From Pilatotrama ljubarskyi (taxonomy: Eukaryota > Basidiomycota > Agaricomycetes > Polyporales > Polyporaceae), in contig MU277673.1 in the NCBI GenBank assembly GCA_022385805.1, forward strand, positions 430,511 through 494,510: a stretch of DNA of 64,000 nt, written 5' to 3'. Positions 11,313 through 24,014 of the stretch are shown piece after piece (position 1 is the stretch's first letter; each line of letters opens with the position of its first letter). The translations under genes were made by a program, and so were the position numbers. The notes below the pieces were generated by a model. The model had not been told where the DNA came from. It saw nothing but the letters and a program-made list of their open reading frames with translations, and made no database searches.

Positions 11313-12004
11313 AGCGGGTAGGACTGCAGATGGCGAGCGTAAGACGCGAAGGACGCGAGTAGGATGGTGCACTAGCGGGACTCACAGATTGGACGGGAGG
11401 CTGAGTAGCCGGTCTATATGTACAGGATGGAGGAAACGCCGACGGACCGTTCCGTGTACTGAAAAGGATGGTTACATATTCGCGCACGGACGAGAAAGGG
11501 AGGCGACTAGCTTTAGGTCTTCGCGGGCGATGTGGGATGGGGATGGCAGGAGGAGAGTGCGAGGAGCATGCCCGGGGGCAGCGTGTGAGGGCGATAGAGA
11601 CGTGCCGGGACGGGGCAGACGGACGGCGCCGGATTAGCAGCACAGCGAGCCGACGGTTCTAGTACAGCGTGTGCTCATGTGCATGAGCCAGCAGGCATCG
11701 CAGTGAGAGAAATCTGCAGACTCGTCGTCGCTCGCCGAGCCCGGCCGCGGTGCATGCACAGACCCAAGCCAGATCTGCCCTCCGCGACGCCCAGATCCCG
11801 CCACGTGGTACAGGCGCTCAGGGCCTCAGGCACCGTCCTCCTGCCTTTTCCGTAAATTATACGACTGGCACTCCGTCTCCGAAGTCCTGGTCTCTGTGCT
11901 CCCGTTTTACGTATAGTTCATACCTGACTCTGGCCGACGCACACCGGACACTTGCTTGGGATCAGAGCTTTTTCAGCCGCCTCCTGTGCTCGCGGATCTG
12001 AAGC
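11313..12004. other. Divergent intergenic region upstream of URB2
   Basis: About 0.7 kb between the divergent small orphan gene and URB2. Open readings on both strands near 11280-11640 are Arg/Pro-rich and look like GC-rich leader sequence rather than protein. No clear TATA box was found near the URB2 start. Confidence 0.35.
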
Positions 12005-15000
12005 ATGCTCGGTCCGCAGAACGCGCAGGACTTCATTCGCGCACTCAAGGCTGCTTCCGACCCGCCTCATGTCGGAGGGCCCCTCAAAATCGACATCGCC
12101 AGAGAAGCATGGGAGAACACTCACCTCTACGTCCCAAACAAGGCAGAGGCGATCGTCGAATGGCTTCTGACACGTCTGCTCAAAGACAAATCAAGAGACC
12201 GGTATGAACCTTTCGTCTTGCTGCCGGGCTGCTCATGAACCCTGTCATCAGGCAGTCCAACCCTCTTTGTGACACTCGGTACTGGGACCTCCTTGCCAGA
12301 GTTTTGCGATCCTCCGGTGCTGACAAGTACGGTGATCATGGCCGTGCACTCCGGGCGTGGCTTGTGCCGTTGCTCAACCGCGTCCCCATCGCCCCCATTG
12401 TCTTGTCCTATTTAGAAGTCAACGCCACAGGAGACGACGTCGATCTCGCGCAGTACAAGCTCTTCGCCCAATGCATCGCCATCCTCTGGCCGCTTGCAGT
12501 CCCAAAGTTCAGCCCCGAAACGTTGCTAGAGTGCTTTGGCGCAGCTCTACACTCGGCCGTAGCACTCGGAGGCCCTGAAGTGTCGGATGACCACCTGCAG
12601 GTGTTGGACGACCACCGTGCTCTATCGCTGATTGTTTCATCCTACCGCGCGTCGTTATCCAACTCGGCGTCCAAGAGGAAGGTACGAGAACGATTTTGCA
12701 CTCGCCGGAACACCTCATCTTGCTCACCAATTTGTGTAGCAAATCTACACGCTGTTTCTGCAGAAACACCTGGAATCCTGGCTGCAGGCCACCACGCGGT
12801 ACAGCGAAGGCGAGGCCGTTCATTCCCCGCTTGCATCAGACATCTACGATGCCGGCATCGAAACCATCTTCGGACTGGACATCCTCAAGCCGTCTGCAGA
12901 CCAAAAACACGAGTCGGCTTTGGCGGATGCCCTCGAGCGGACGCTTAAGGTGTCCCCCGAGATCGTCCTCCGGCCTCTCCCCCGTTTGTTCGCTTCTTAC
13001 GTGCACACTCTGAAACGTCACAAGGGTGCGCTCTTTGGGCAAGGGTCAAGTCAGGCACCGGGTCAAACTGCCGACCAGTTGCAGGTGGCGGCGATGGCCT
13101 TCTACGCGGCCTGCTGCGCGCTCACACAAGCCGGAGCAGACGACTTGAGTTGGTCCTGCCGGGTGGCGTTGCTGGGAGTCGTCGAGAGGGAACATTTGGT
13201 GAATCCAAAAGACGATAATGCTAAAGCACGTCTGAGGCGAGACGGAGATATGGCAGTCGAAGCGCTCACTGCCGCTTGGGACGGTCGGTACTGATCGATG
13301 GCTATGCTTCACCGTCGCTCATATCATCACGGGTAGAGCAACACCTCTCTAGAACCACCAACGCTGTGAAGGTGCTGGCGTCGCTCACGCGTATCGACTA
13401 CGATCTCATGTCTGTCAGCTCTGCAGTCGTCTTCCCAAGACTGGCCACAGTGGGTCCGGCCGGTAGACTACTTGCAACCTCCAGCTGATTCTCGTGCGCT
13501 ACAGGTCCCTTCCTCGGTGTCTTCCGCATTGGAGTTCCTCAATCTCCTTCTGGAGTATGATTCCAAGTCGCGGAGCCTGCCAACGTCAATAATGCACATT
13601 TCCGACGCCTTCTCCGTCCAGCACTTGCAGCGCATCCCTGGCGGACCAAAGGGCGCGTACAAGGTCGTGGCATCTGGCCCTTTGACCAGCCTTCCCTTCC
13701 ACGACGAACTTTCGAGGGCCGTGCATAGCTTCCTCACGCCCGGTCAGGTGCTCGAGACCATAGCCGACGTCAAGCGGACCTTGGAGGCTTCATATGAGTC
13801 CTTCCTGGAGCGCGAGGCCAGGCTTTCTGCCGATCGCGGGGAGGGTCCTCGCAAGAAGCGCAAGAAGGATACGTCCCTGTCGGAGGACCGCACGGAACCT
13901 GAGTACTACGCCGTTTCGTTCGTGCTCGTCGCGAGGACGGTGGTAGTCGTGCTCAGGTCGTTGCCTTTGCACACTTTGACCGAGGAGACGCGGGTCGAGG
14001 CCCAGCGCGCTATCGGCGAGGTGTACTCGGCGGTCGCAACCCGGGCGTTAGAAAAAAGTCTCCAGTCCAACAAGAAGCAGTCCTGGCATTGGCAGGCCGT
14101 CATCACCGGAGCACTGCGCCTACATTATGGACTGGTACGCATGCCAGAGATGCAGCAGCAGCTACATCTGAATCAGGCAGTACTATCCAGCATGCTCTCC
14201 TCTGTGACAACGCCAGGCTTCATCCCTGAACTGGCAGTTGAGATGGTGAGGACATCCCCTTGTAGTGAGTCTCAACTGTGCTGACCTGATGTCGTAGTTC
14301 CGTACCCTGTTACATCAATGTAGCATTGCCACGCTCCAGCCGACGGACGTGCTTGACACCTTCATTGGATATCTGGAATCGCACATCCCGAGCCAGAAGA
14401 CTACCTGGACAGGGAAGGCGCATAGTCTGAGCTCGGACGCCGAAGCTGCGCTCGCCTCACTGCATCTCTTGGCGGACCGGTGGCTGCCGTACTTTGAGTG
14501 AGTCTGTCTTCCCCGGCTTCCTCCGCTGGCGCGAAGACTGAGTCCTGTATAGCATGTGGTCGACGCCGGAGCATCGCAAGCGGTTTGTCCGGATATTGAC
14601 CAACGTCAGGCTGGATGACACGGTGTCCGGTTCCGGGTCCGGTCTGACTGTCTCGGTCGTTATCTCTCGTCTACTGCACGACGCGCACTTCTGGGAGTTA
14701 CTCGGTATCAGAGGTACGCTCCTGGTTCATGCAGCTTGTATCCCGGGAGTGGATGAGATTGCTCACTTCGGTTGTACTTATAGATGCATTCCTTGCGCAA
14801 CTGAACGAGCAGGCCGCATCGTTGGACCAGCATGAGCTGTCAGCACTGCTGTCTAATTCGAAAGCAACCGATTCCTCTCGTGCTGCTGGCGACGTCCTGC
14901 GCTACGCCTCTGTGTATCACGTCCTGCTCCTGGCACCTCCCGAGTATCTTCCCCGGCCATTGCAGGTTGACCTCCTGAAGCGCGGCTTCGTTGCCGACGT

Positions 15001-17101
15001 GCTCACGTTCAGAGCGTTATCCCGTGCTGGGGCGAAGATATCGCCACGGCATCTTCTCGTCATTCGCGAGTTCTTGCGCCGCACTATCTCGTTCCTGGGG
15101 AATGTCGACAATGTGGTATGCTCTGGAAGTCATCTCTTCGTTTCCAGTGTCGCTCATGCCTGACTGCGCAGGTCACGAAGGAGTTCTTGGACTACTTGGT
15201 TGAGCATGCAACAGCCAACTGCGAGGATGGCGCGACTGATGAGGACCTCAGCACGGTCACCATGGAGTTGATCAATATGTATCAAGGGTGAGTACGGAGT
15301 CCAATCTCTCATTTAGCTTTGCACTCATGGTATTGCAGGACCTTGGTCCGCTCAGCGAAACGTGGTAGCGCCGAGCTTGTTACGGCCCTCCTAGACCGCT
15401 ACGGTCGACACTACACCACCGAAGGTCCATCCACCAGCAGACGAGCTGCCTTGCTTCTCGTAGACAGCTTCGTACGGGAGGCCAGTTCTACCGAGTAAGG
15501 CTTCGAGCGGCTCTCCCTGCAGCGCATGTCTGACCGCTTCGCAGTTTCCCAGAAGAAGTGGTGCACGCTCTTGGTGGATTGTACAAGCAGATGCTAGCCT
15601 ACTCCATAAAACATCTTCCAACGTCTGCCATCCCTGAGGTAACGCTCGACCTGGATGTGCTGAACACCTGGGCGCACGTGCAGACGCTGCGACGGTGGTT
15701 GAAAGCTGAAGGTCAGTTCGTGCCCGGCTCGTCATTAGAACCCAGGCTGAAGCGCTCCCACGCTCGATAGACGCAGACGTACCCAGCCTTGGCAAAGGAC
15801 TTGTGCGACGCCTACTCACTTGGACTGGCGATCAACATCGGGTTGGCGCCTTCGCCCCAGTGGTGCTATCCATCTTGTTAGGGGAGGTGCAGACCGCTAC
15901 TGGTCCCGCTGAGCGCGAAGAGCGGCTGCAGTACTTGGTCGTTGCATACTTGTCCCTTGGTCGCGTGTGCGGGCAGCATCAGGGTGCGCTGCTTTATTCA
16001 CGTCAGCTCACACGGATCCCGACACTTTCTCAACAGAGGTCAGCCACCTTGAGTCTCGTATGGGTACTGCATGTCGGGCATTTTCAGCAGAGGACTTCGG
16101 TCTTCTCCTTGAGCTGATATACGAGGGACTTCCTCTACGAAGCGGGCTCTCGACCCAAGACATCGCAAGCCTCATTCGATTCTCGGCGGTTGTCCTTCAT
16201 CATGCGCCAGAAGGTAGGCTCTCCGCACAATGGCTTGGTATCCCTTTCTGATCGTCATCGCAGGTACATCTAGAATCTGTCAGTCCTTCACCACAAGATG
16301 CTTGAACCTCTTCGCGGACGAGGAACGCTTCAGCACACATTCGGACTTGCGCAAGGAGGTAGTCGATTTCATCGTTCGGCAATGCAACGATCGGGTAACG
16401 CTCGTCGCTCGTGATCTCACCGCAAATGCTGACTTCCTCGACAGCCTGCCTCACTCAGGACCGCAGATCTCTCTAGCCTCTGGTCGCTGGTCCGCTCGCT
16501 GGTGGCGAGTTCGTCCGTACATGAGCCGTCGACAGACGCCGCGGTCTTCCAAGGGGTGGTCAACATCCTCAGCGCACTCGTTCGCCTGCGGCGCGACCTC
16601 GTTCTGAACACGCTCCCGCACCTCGGCTTCGTCCTTCGCCAGCTTGTCTTCTGTCTACGCAACCTGCGCCCCCAACTAGGCGGCAAACAGAGCAGGTTGG
16701 TCATGGACACGCTTCCACGCTGGATAGCGCCATCGCAGCCGCTCTCGAGCCAAGAGAGCCGGGCGCTCGCCCGCCTGCTCACGACGCTCACGACGAAGAC
16801 GATGGTGCGGGTACACGGGGCCGCCGCGGAGACGCAGAAGCCCGAGTCGCTCGTCCGCCCGTTCTCGAAGCACGCGGCGTACGTGCTGACCGCATACGTG
16901 GAGGCGGTGAACGACCCGCTGTGCTTCGTCTCGGCAGGGGTGCGGAAGGAGCTGCAGCCTGGTCTCTTCGCGCTATGCGATATGTTGGGAGAGCACAACC
17001 GGGACGCGATGATGGTGTCTGCTCTAGACACGGGCGGGAAGGCCACCATGAAGGTGCTATGGAAGGAGTACGAAAAGCAGAGATACGTCGGCAAGGGCTA
17101 G
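12005..17101 (+). CDS. URB2: Nucleolar pre-ribosome assembly factor Urb2/Npa2
   Basis: A long helical-repeat protein of roughly 1400-1450 aa in more than ten exons. Urb2 acts in the nucleolus with the Npa1/Dbp6 group in early 60S maturation. The best anchor is the C-terminal Urb2/Npa2 domain in the last exons: LGGKQSRLVMDTLPRWI, ESRALARLLTTL, FSKHAAYVLTAYVEAV, VRKELQPGLFALCDMLGEH, then GGKATMKVLWKEYEK just before the stop at 17099-17101. Upstream exons are open and leucine-rich, for example NAQDFIRALKAA at the start, then AEAIVEWLLTRLL and IVLSYLEVNATGD. Around 13830-13880 is a Lys/Arg stretch (KKRKKD) that could be a nuclear signal. ATG 12005 begins MLGPQNAQDF. Spacing to the convergent threonine aldolase gene is about 240 bp. 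Confidence 0.85.
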
Positions 17102-17339
17102 ACGTCGACTCTTGTCAAATCCGACTATCCGTACGCGCGCACTGCAGTAGCATCACAGAATGCATTCTACGTTCTATACCATGCTGGGAACCAAGCGAAT
17201 AGACAGCATACAGAACAGAGAGATACATGATACAGCATAAGTTGAATTCTACGAATTTCAGTCGTACGACAGCCTCTCCTCGTCTCATGTCTATGGTCAA
17301 TATATACGTCCCACGAGAACGTGAGCTGATGCATGTCCC

Positions 17340-19080
17340 CTACGCCTTGACCTTCACATAGGCGTTCTTGAACGCCTTCCCGTTCGTGAGCGGCTTCTCC
17401 GGCTTGACGAAGCCGGCGGCTTTCTTCTCCTCAGCCAGCTGGCGAACGAGAGCCAGGAAGTCGTCCACCGCCTGGGGAGCGGTCTGGATGTGAACAACAA
17501 GGCGCGATCCACCGAGCTTGATGGGCTCGGGGAGTGAGCGAGCACGCTCGACAAGCTCGACATAGCTGATGCCAACGGGCGAGGGGTCGAAGAACACCTG
17601 AGACACGATGACTAACTCCGCTTTGGACAAAAAGCGAGGGAGCATACCATGCACGTCTCAGCGCCGCTCGTGATCTCGACGCCGATCTCGCGGAGCCCAT
17701 CCTCGAGCTTCCTCGTTAGGGCGTGCACGGCGGGAAGGCGAGGGAAGTTGTGAGTCAGCGCGTACGCCGCCGCCGCGGTGATGAAGCCGGTCTGCCGCAT
17801 ACCACCGCCGAACAGCTTGCGGAACCAGCGGGCCTTTGCGATGAACTCCTTCGTGCCGACAAGGCATGAGCCAATGGGAGCGCCTGGGTCAGTCGATACA
17901 GTCCATGAGCGTGGGTGACGATTCAGACAATACAACTACTGACCAAGGCCTTTGCTAAAGCACAGGCTGACGCTGTCGAAGGGAGCGCAGAGCTCCTTCA
18001 TGGACGTGCCGGTCTCGGCCGCGACGTGCCAGAGGCGCGCACCGTCAAGGTGCATTTTGACACCCACGCTGTGGGCGTAGTCGGAGATACGGACAATCTC
18101 GTCTTGAGGGAATATGGTGCCATTCAGGGTGTTCTCGAGCGAGATGACCTCGGTCGGCGCGCTGGTGGAGAAATGAGCGGCTGTCCAAAGAGCAAAGTGC
18201 GGGGTGGCCACATGCCTGTGGAGATCCGTTCCGAGAACGATGTTCTCTTCAATATCAGAGAGGGTAAGGTGGTGGCCTGGAGGATTGTGATAGGTTGTGC
18301 TGGATGCGTGGACGGTGAAGCAGCCTACCATTTGAAGGGATGACCATTTGTGAGTGTGCGCCGGAGTGGAAGGCCGTGCCGCCGGCTTCGTATCTTCGCA
18401 CGCAATGAGCAATGAGTTCCGGCGCAGGACTCAATGAAAGCTTACCGGACGATGTGTGAACGGTGGTCGCAAAGAACAGAGTATGGAGGCTGCTTCAGGT
18501 GTGTCCTCAGCCCGATTTGGTTGGACATCGTCCCGGACGGGAGGAAGAGGGCATCGTCCTTGCCGGTGATCTTCGCAACATGCGCCTCGAAGGCCAACGT
18601 CGTGGGCTCGTGGTAGACGGCGTCGCCAATGGATGCCCTCGCGGCATAGGCGTACATGTCGGGGGTAGGGACTGGACTACCATAAGAGGCACTCCACAAC
18701 GCGATCGAAGCAGCTTCAGCTAACCTGTAATAGTGTCGGCTACTCGTCCATCAGCACGCTGAACAATCCTCCGCGGTCGAGCGAGCGAGTAACTTACAGA
18801 TGAAGCTCCTCGAGACCTCCTGGAAGCCCCGCTTGTTGTCCTGCGCGTGCGCTGTTCACTACTGTTGTTATCGGTGGGCGCGCAAATGACTTACCTCTTC
18901 CTGGGTCATGGTGAGGATGTCTGCCTTGAGCTCTTCGGCGATCTGGGCTCTAACGGCATCCATGTTCGTGGCTGCCATATTGACGGATCTTCTAGCGGGC
19001 AACGAGGGCTGGGCTGAGCACACTCGGGGACTGGACTGGCGTGAGAGTAGGCTGGATAACGAGCGGCGGAGGAGAGACAT
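17340..19080 (-). CDS. GLY1: Low-specificity L-threonine aldolase with a possible mitochondrial leader
   Basis: PLP enzyme (beta-eliminating lyase fold) that splits threonine or allo-threonine to glycine and acetaldehyde. Exons join as NKRGFQEVSRSFI, then SDTITV, then PTPDMYAYAARASIGDAVY, giving the family N-terminal motif. Next come ALFLPSGTMSNQIGLRTH, LTLSDIEENI, ISLENTLNGTIFPQDEI and GVKMHLDGARLWH. SVSLCFSKGLG then APIGSCLVG holds the Schiff-base Lys in SKGLG. ARWFRKLFGGGMRQTGF and a Lys-rich C-terminus ending NAYVKVKA follow. ATG 19080 adds an Arg/Ser-rich leader (MSLLRRSLSSLLSRQSSPR) typical of mitochondrial import; a second ATG at 18978 (MAATNMDAV) would make a shorter form. The acceptor before SDTITV (TAG, about 18739) was chosen because it restores the family motif in frame. 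Confidence 0.88.
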
Positions 19081-19476
19081 GGGACCTTTGGGCCGTCCGC
19101 GAGAGACATAGATTATTATTTCTGCCCAGGTCCGGGCCCATGGGCCGCGCAGCCATGCGACTCAGCTCGCAGGCCCCGGTCAGTCAGCAAAGTCAAAATC
19201 GCAAAAATCGAGAATGAAAAATAGCGATCAGAGATCGGCGCCCTGAGCCGGATTAGATTATCAGGCATCCGCCCACGTGGTTTTGCTGTGCCCAGTCCTG
19301 GACGAACCGCCGGTCTCGCCGTCGGGCCCAATTGCGAGCTCGCAGCACGTACATATCACCGACAACTTAGCCCTTGTCCGCGACCTCGACGTTCCCGGCT
19401 TCCTCTCCTCTCCGGTCTCTCTGTCTCTTCCCTCTGTCTCTCGTCTCGTTTCGGATTTCTTGTTCTGTTAGTCACG

Positions 19477-19860
19477 ATGGGCAACGTACGCTGCGGTTTC
19501 CACTGCCAATCAACCGAGTCTGATTTTTCTTCCCAAACTCCAGGGTGCTAAGGCAGCTCAGAAGAGGGAGAGGAACGCCGCCAAGGCAGGTGGAGCTGCC
19601 AAGAGCCAGATTAAAACCAACCAGGCGGCCTTGAACATCATTTGCCAGACCTGCAGACAGACCTTTGTACGTCCGCCACCAATTTCTTCACGACCTCCAT
19701 GCGCTCACCTCGTATCACAGCTGCTCACTACCCGCCCCCCTGCGTAAGTCGTGTACCCAGCACGTTTTGCCTTGGCTAACGTCCGGACAGTCTGGAGGAA
19801 CACGCACAAAATAAGCACGGCAAGTCCATGGCGGAATGCTTCCCTGGTGCCGGAAAGTAG
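19477..19860 (+). CDS. Small zinc-finger protein, ZNF706 / At2g23090-like (4F5-type N-terminus)
   Basis: Four exons encode about 70 aa. Exon 1 is only nine bases (MGN, 19477-19485). Exon 2 starts at 19544 with GAKAAQKRERNAAKAGG and runs to IICQTCRQTF. Exon 3 gives LLTTRPPA, and exon 4 gives LEEHAQNKHGKSMAECFPG before the stop at 19858-19860. The C-x2-C followed by H-x4-H (CQTC, EEHAQNKH) forms a single zinc finger, and the Lys/Arg/Ala-rich start matches the 4F5/SERF-like segment of this family. The family is conserved from plants to animals but has no firm role in fungi. Divergent from the threonine aldolase gene across about 400 bp. Confidence 0.88.
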
Positions 19861-20064
19861 CGCGGGAGTTTCACGCATTCGGTTTCTCTTATCCTGGCCC
19901 CCGTAGATTCCAGGTATTGGGGCATGTTTTATTTTGCCAATGTATGGGGTCGGTGAGGACGTGTCGTGCGCAATGCATTAATGGGATTATAAGGATACAA
20001 GTGTAGCATCAGGGCCAAACGTAGAGGGATCGCGCACCCCGTCCGTCCAGACGTATCGCGGTCT

Positions 20065-20474
20065 TCATAGCGAACCACCGAACGCGCCGGGGCTGCCACC
20101 TGCTGCCGCGCCGACAGCTTGCATCTTCTCGCCGACCTTCTTGTTCACTTCAAAGAACTTGGCGACGCAGCGGTCGATGCAGACGCTCTCGCCCTTATTC
20201 AGGTCTCCTTCCGCGTACCGCGGGCTGATGCACTTTGCGTGACATGACCTGTCCGACAGTCAGTATACGTGCGGTGGCAGCGACGTGTTGCGCTGGTAAA
20301 CTGACGAGACGAGACGGTTGAAGATGTCCGTAATCATGTCCAGCCTGTATACATGTCAGTAGAAGCTCTGGAGGCATTGACGCAATCGCACACTCACTCC
20401 TGGGTAGCCATGTCTACTCGCTCTTGGTTGATCCCACCTGCGGCGGGTGCCGAGCCACGTCCAAGAAAAGACAT
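20065..20474 (-). CDS. TIM10: Mitochondrial intermembrane-space chaperone Tim10
   Basis: Small Tim protein of about 90 aa. The twin CX3C pattern is present as CHAKC and CIDRC within [17 protein letters not shown]. After these come [18 protein letters not shown] and a Gly/Ala-rich end. Three exons: [18 protein letters not shown] with VDMATQE, then [12 protein letters not shown], then the Cys-rich part. Tim9-Tim10 hexamers escort hydrophobic carriers and other precursors across the intermembrane space to TIM22 and SAM. ATG 20472-20474; stop 20065-20067. It shares a 289-bp divergent promoter with UTP4. Assignment to Tim10 rather than Tim9 rests on [10 protein letters not shown]. Confidence 0.92.
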
Positions 20475-20763
20475 TTTGGTCAGATAGGAGACGGATCAAA
20501 GGTCGTGAGGCGTGTGTAGCGAGAGAGTACGGCAGAAAGGCGGAGCAATCGTCGGTCGGAGATGGTCGCTGGACGAGCGAACGCGCGCAGGCGCCGAACG
20601 CGACTGCGTCGACTGCCATATTGGGAACGAAAAAGTTTGCCCGTGACCTTCGCGGCGATCGAGCTCGAATTCAGGTGCACTGCAGAGACGTTCTCTACCT
20701 CTTCGCGTCGTCGACACAACGCCTCTTGTTTCTGACTACTCGACCTGGGATCAGGCTGGTGTC

Positions 20764-23733
20764 ATGGCCGAATCGTCGTCAACTCTCGCGGTGCACCGCT
20801 GCCGCTTTGTCGACTTCACGCCCTCGGCAGTCACTGCGCTCTGCTTTCCTCCTCTGCCTCTGCCGTCTGTCAAGGGAAAGAAGGCTGCGAATAGTCAAGG
20901 CTTTCCTGGGTTTGGCCCGCTGGTGATTGGACGCGCCAACGGCAATATCGAATTGTGCGAATGGACTGGCTCAAGTCCTCGCAGCCAGGCGCCCCAGGCA
21001 TGGGTAGTCCGCAAGGTGCGTTCTTCCATCTGATATGAATCTCCGTGGTTTCGCTCATTGGCGGGCACTAGACCCTCGTGGGACCGTACCCTTCAAAAGT
21101 TGAATCGCTTGCGCTCACTTTCCGTTCTCCGAGGAAAGCGGCGCAGGAGGAAATTCCTTCATGGTCTAACCTGCGACTATTCTCTGCCGGCGGAGGCAGC
21201 GAGCTTGTAGAGTGGGACATCGAGAAGGGATGCATCAAAGTGAGCCTCCCGGTACCCTTTCCGCTCGACGTGGCGCTGAACTTACCGCAGCGCACTCTCA
21301 ATTCGCAAGGCGGTCCCATATGGTCCATCTCCCCAAACCCCGCCTCCACGATACTTGCTCTAGGGTGCGAAGACGGCTCAGTCCGCCTCGTCTCGCTGCT
21401 TTACGATGAGCTCAACCATCTTCGCCGTCTGGACCGGCTTAAAAGCCGGATACTCAGCATCGCTTGGGGCCCTCCGGTGCCGCGGCAGAAAAAGGCACAG
21501 AGTGCGGACGCCGAGTCGGATTCGGACGACGACGACGATGAGTGGTCGGACTCGTGGCTTGTCGCAGGATGCTCGGACAGCAGTCTCCGGAAGCTGGACT
21601 TTGCGACCGGGCGTGCCCTCGATCGGATGACTACCGACAAAATCCGTGGGGAGCGGACACTGGTATGGGCCGTCGGCGTGCTAGGGTATGTCTGTTTTCG
21701 TTCGGATCGACTGGCTTGTCTGACAATAAGTGACTCGTAGGAACGGTACCATTGTTTCCGGAGACTCTATGGGCAATGTCAAGTTCTGGGATGCCAAGAC
21801 TTGCACGCAGCTGCAGAGCTTCCAGGGACACGCCGCAGACGTCCTGTGCTTAACCATCGGTCCTGTAAGTCAACCCACTGCTCGTAGTCACTGGCTCACC
21901 TAACGCTCATCCCAGGACGGTACAGCAGTGTACACCTCGGGCGTCGACCAAAAAGTCACCCAGTTTTCCTACGTCAAGACGTCCCGCTCTGAAGCGAACC
22001 CCTCACCTCTCGTCCCGCGTTCAGCAGGACGGTGGGTGCAGACCTGCTCGCGTCGCTTGCACTCACACGACGTGCGCGCGCTCGCTATGTGGCCGCCGTA
22101 CACGCCGCTTCCACCCACACACCAGCGGCACTTCCCCGCGGACATCGCTCCAGTACTCGCATCTGGGGGGCTGGATATGTCTGTCGTGCTCACCCCTGCG
22201 GCGCTCCCTACGGCGACGCTCTCAGGAAAAGTGGTGAACCCGCTCGCGACGAGCACAACCGCGACGTTCGAGGAGGCCTACCATCGCAGGATGGCGTACA
22301 CGAGCGGTCCGGCGAGCTCGTCCTCGGTGCACCTGGCGAAGAAGGCGCGCCTGGTGATGTGCACGCGGGAAGCGGGGCTGAGCGTGTGGTGTATAGCGAA
22401 GAGGCAGCAGAGGGGCCAGGAGGACGCGGATGTGGATGCTCAGAGTGCACAGGACGGCGGGTGGGAGCGGGTGCTGGACATGGATCTGAACGTCCATACA
22501 AACATCGCTGCGGGCGCCATCTCGGATGACGGCAGGTGGATAGCTGTCGCGGACTGGTACGAGACGAAGCTTTTCCAGCTTACGGAAGAGGTAGGTCTTC
22601 ACGCCATTCGCACCGGGAGACCTTAGCTAATGGGTGCATGTGTGCAGAACAATGGTGACCTGAAGCCCCGACGAATACGGTCATTCGCATCTATAGTTCA
22701 GAGCCAGCTCTCCAGCACCTCCTCTGGCGCCTCGTCCCTCCTGTTCACCCCCGACTCCTCCAAGCTCGTCCTCGCGACCTCCACGTCCTCCACCGTCCTC
22801 ATCATCGACCTTGGCTCCGGCTCTGCCGACCAGCCCCCGCGCGTCCTGCGCAAATTTGAGCAACACCGTCTCCGCGAAGGCTTCGTGAACAACCGCGTCA
22901 TCAAGGGCCGGAAGGGCTCACCACCCGGCGTCGACGGCGACGTGGACATGGCCACCGAGGAGGACGGCGCAGATGCCGCATCCGACGCAGAGTCCGACGT
23001 CGAAGACGCCAAGCTCGTCCGCACGACCATCACGCGCATGGCCGTCAGCCCGGACGGCCAATGGCTCGCGAGCGCAGACGACCGGCACCGCACGCACGTC
23101 TACAACCTCGACGCCGTGCAGCACCATTGCGCGCTCCCGTCCTTCCCGCACGCGATCCACGCGCTCGCGTTCGACGCGTGCGCCCCGAACACGCTCGTCC
23201 TCGGCTTCGCGGACAACTCGCTTGAGGTGTACGACGTCGAGGCGCGGTCGTTCTCCCGCTGGGCGCGCCCGCTCGTGAACTCGCTCCCGCAGCGGTTCAC
23301 GCATCTGCACGACCCGGTCTTGGGCGTCACGTTCGACCCCGGTGCGCGTCCTGGCGGCGGGAGTGGGGGCGAGGAGGACGGTGCGGGTGGGTCGCCGCTG
23401 CCGCCGAGGACGGCGCTGTTCTGGGGCGCGACGTGGATCTGCAAGGTCATACTGAACGAGCGGGTCGGGTACGGGGGTTTCGAGAAGCGGAGACGGGGTA
23501 AGCGGAAGGCGGCGGACGCGGTACCCAACGCGGATGGACGGATCGAGGTGCAGATGGAGGAGGGCCAGCAACAGGAGCAGCATCGCAACTTCAAGCTCGT
23601 CACGCACTACCGTCCGCTTCTGTTCGTGGACTTTCTGGCCCCTGGGGAGCTGGTGGTTGTCGAGCGGCCGCTGGTGGACGTGCTCGCCAAGTTGCCGCCG
23701 GCGTACTTCAAGCCGAAGTATGGTGCTTCGTAG
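20764..23733 (+). CDS. UTP4: WD40 protein Utp4 (cirhin), small-subunit processome
   Basis: Roughly 880-900 aa with about five introns. Utp4 is a t-UTP/UtpA subunit that starts 90S pre-ribosome assembly on nascent rRNA. The N-terminus STLAVHRCRFVDFTPSAVT is the cirhin-type start. WD-type blades follow: LFSAGGGSELVEWDIEKG, PIWSISPNPASTILALG, SWLVAGCSDSSLRKLD, GTIVSGDSMGNVKFWD, TAVYTSGVDQKVTQFSY, and in the last exon ITRMAVSPDGQWLASADD and TLVLGFADNSLEVYD. Acidic inserts (SDSDDDDDEWSDS, and near TEEDGADAASDAESD) are common in nucleolar factors. The C-terminus LPPAYFKPKYG matches the family end. The final exon from about 22649 holds 360 codons without interruption. ATG 20764. Confidence 0.92.
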
Positions 23734-24014
23734 CCGTAGTCATAGTCTTAGCTACATGGCAGCAGTGTATATACGGATGACATCGTCTATGGCGTGATGC
23801 ACGCGTCCTAAGTATCGAGTTATCTAGATGTGAAGCCTGCTCAAAGCAGAGGTAAGATATAAGACTGCGAGTACGATGAAGACAGATGATGCTATTGATA
23901 CAGTGAATGTGAATTATGCGAGAAGGATGATGGGAATCATGCACTAAGATCCGTTATGAACCAGCCCAGGATAGATGCTCGTGAAACGCAATCCATGCAA
24001 CACGTCCTCGACGT

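Noticed and set aside
22918..23607. 229-codon open reading on the minus strand
   Set aside because: It lies antisense to the last UTP4 exon, is Arg/Val/Glu-rich from mirrored GC-rich codons, and has no domain.
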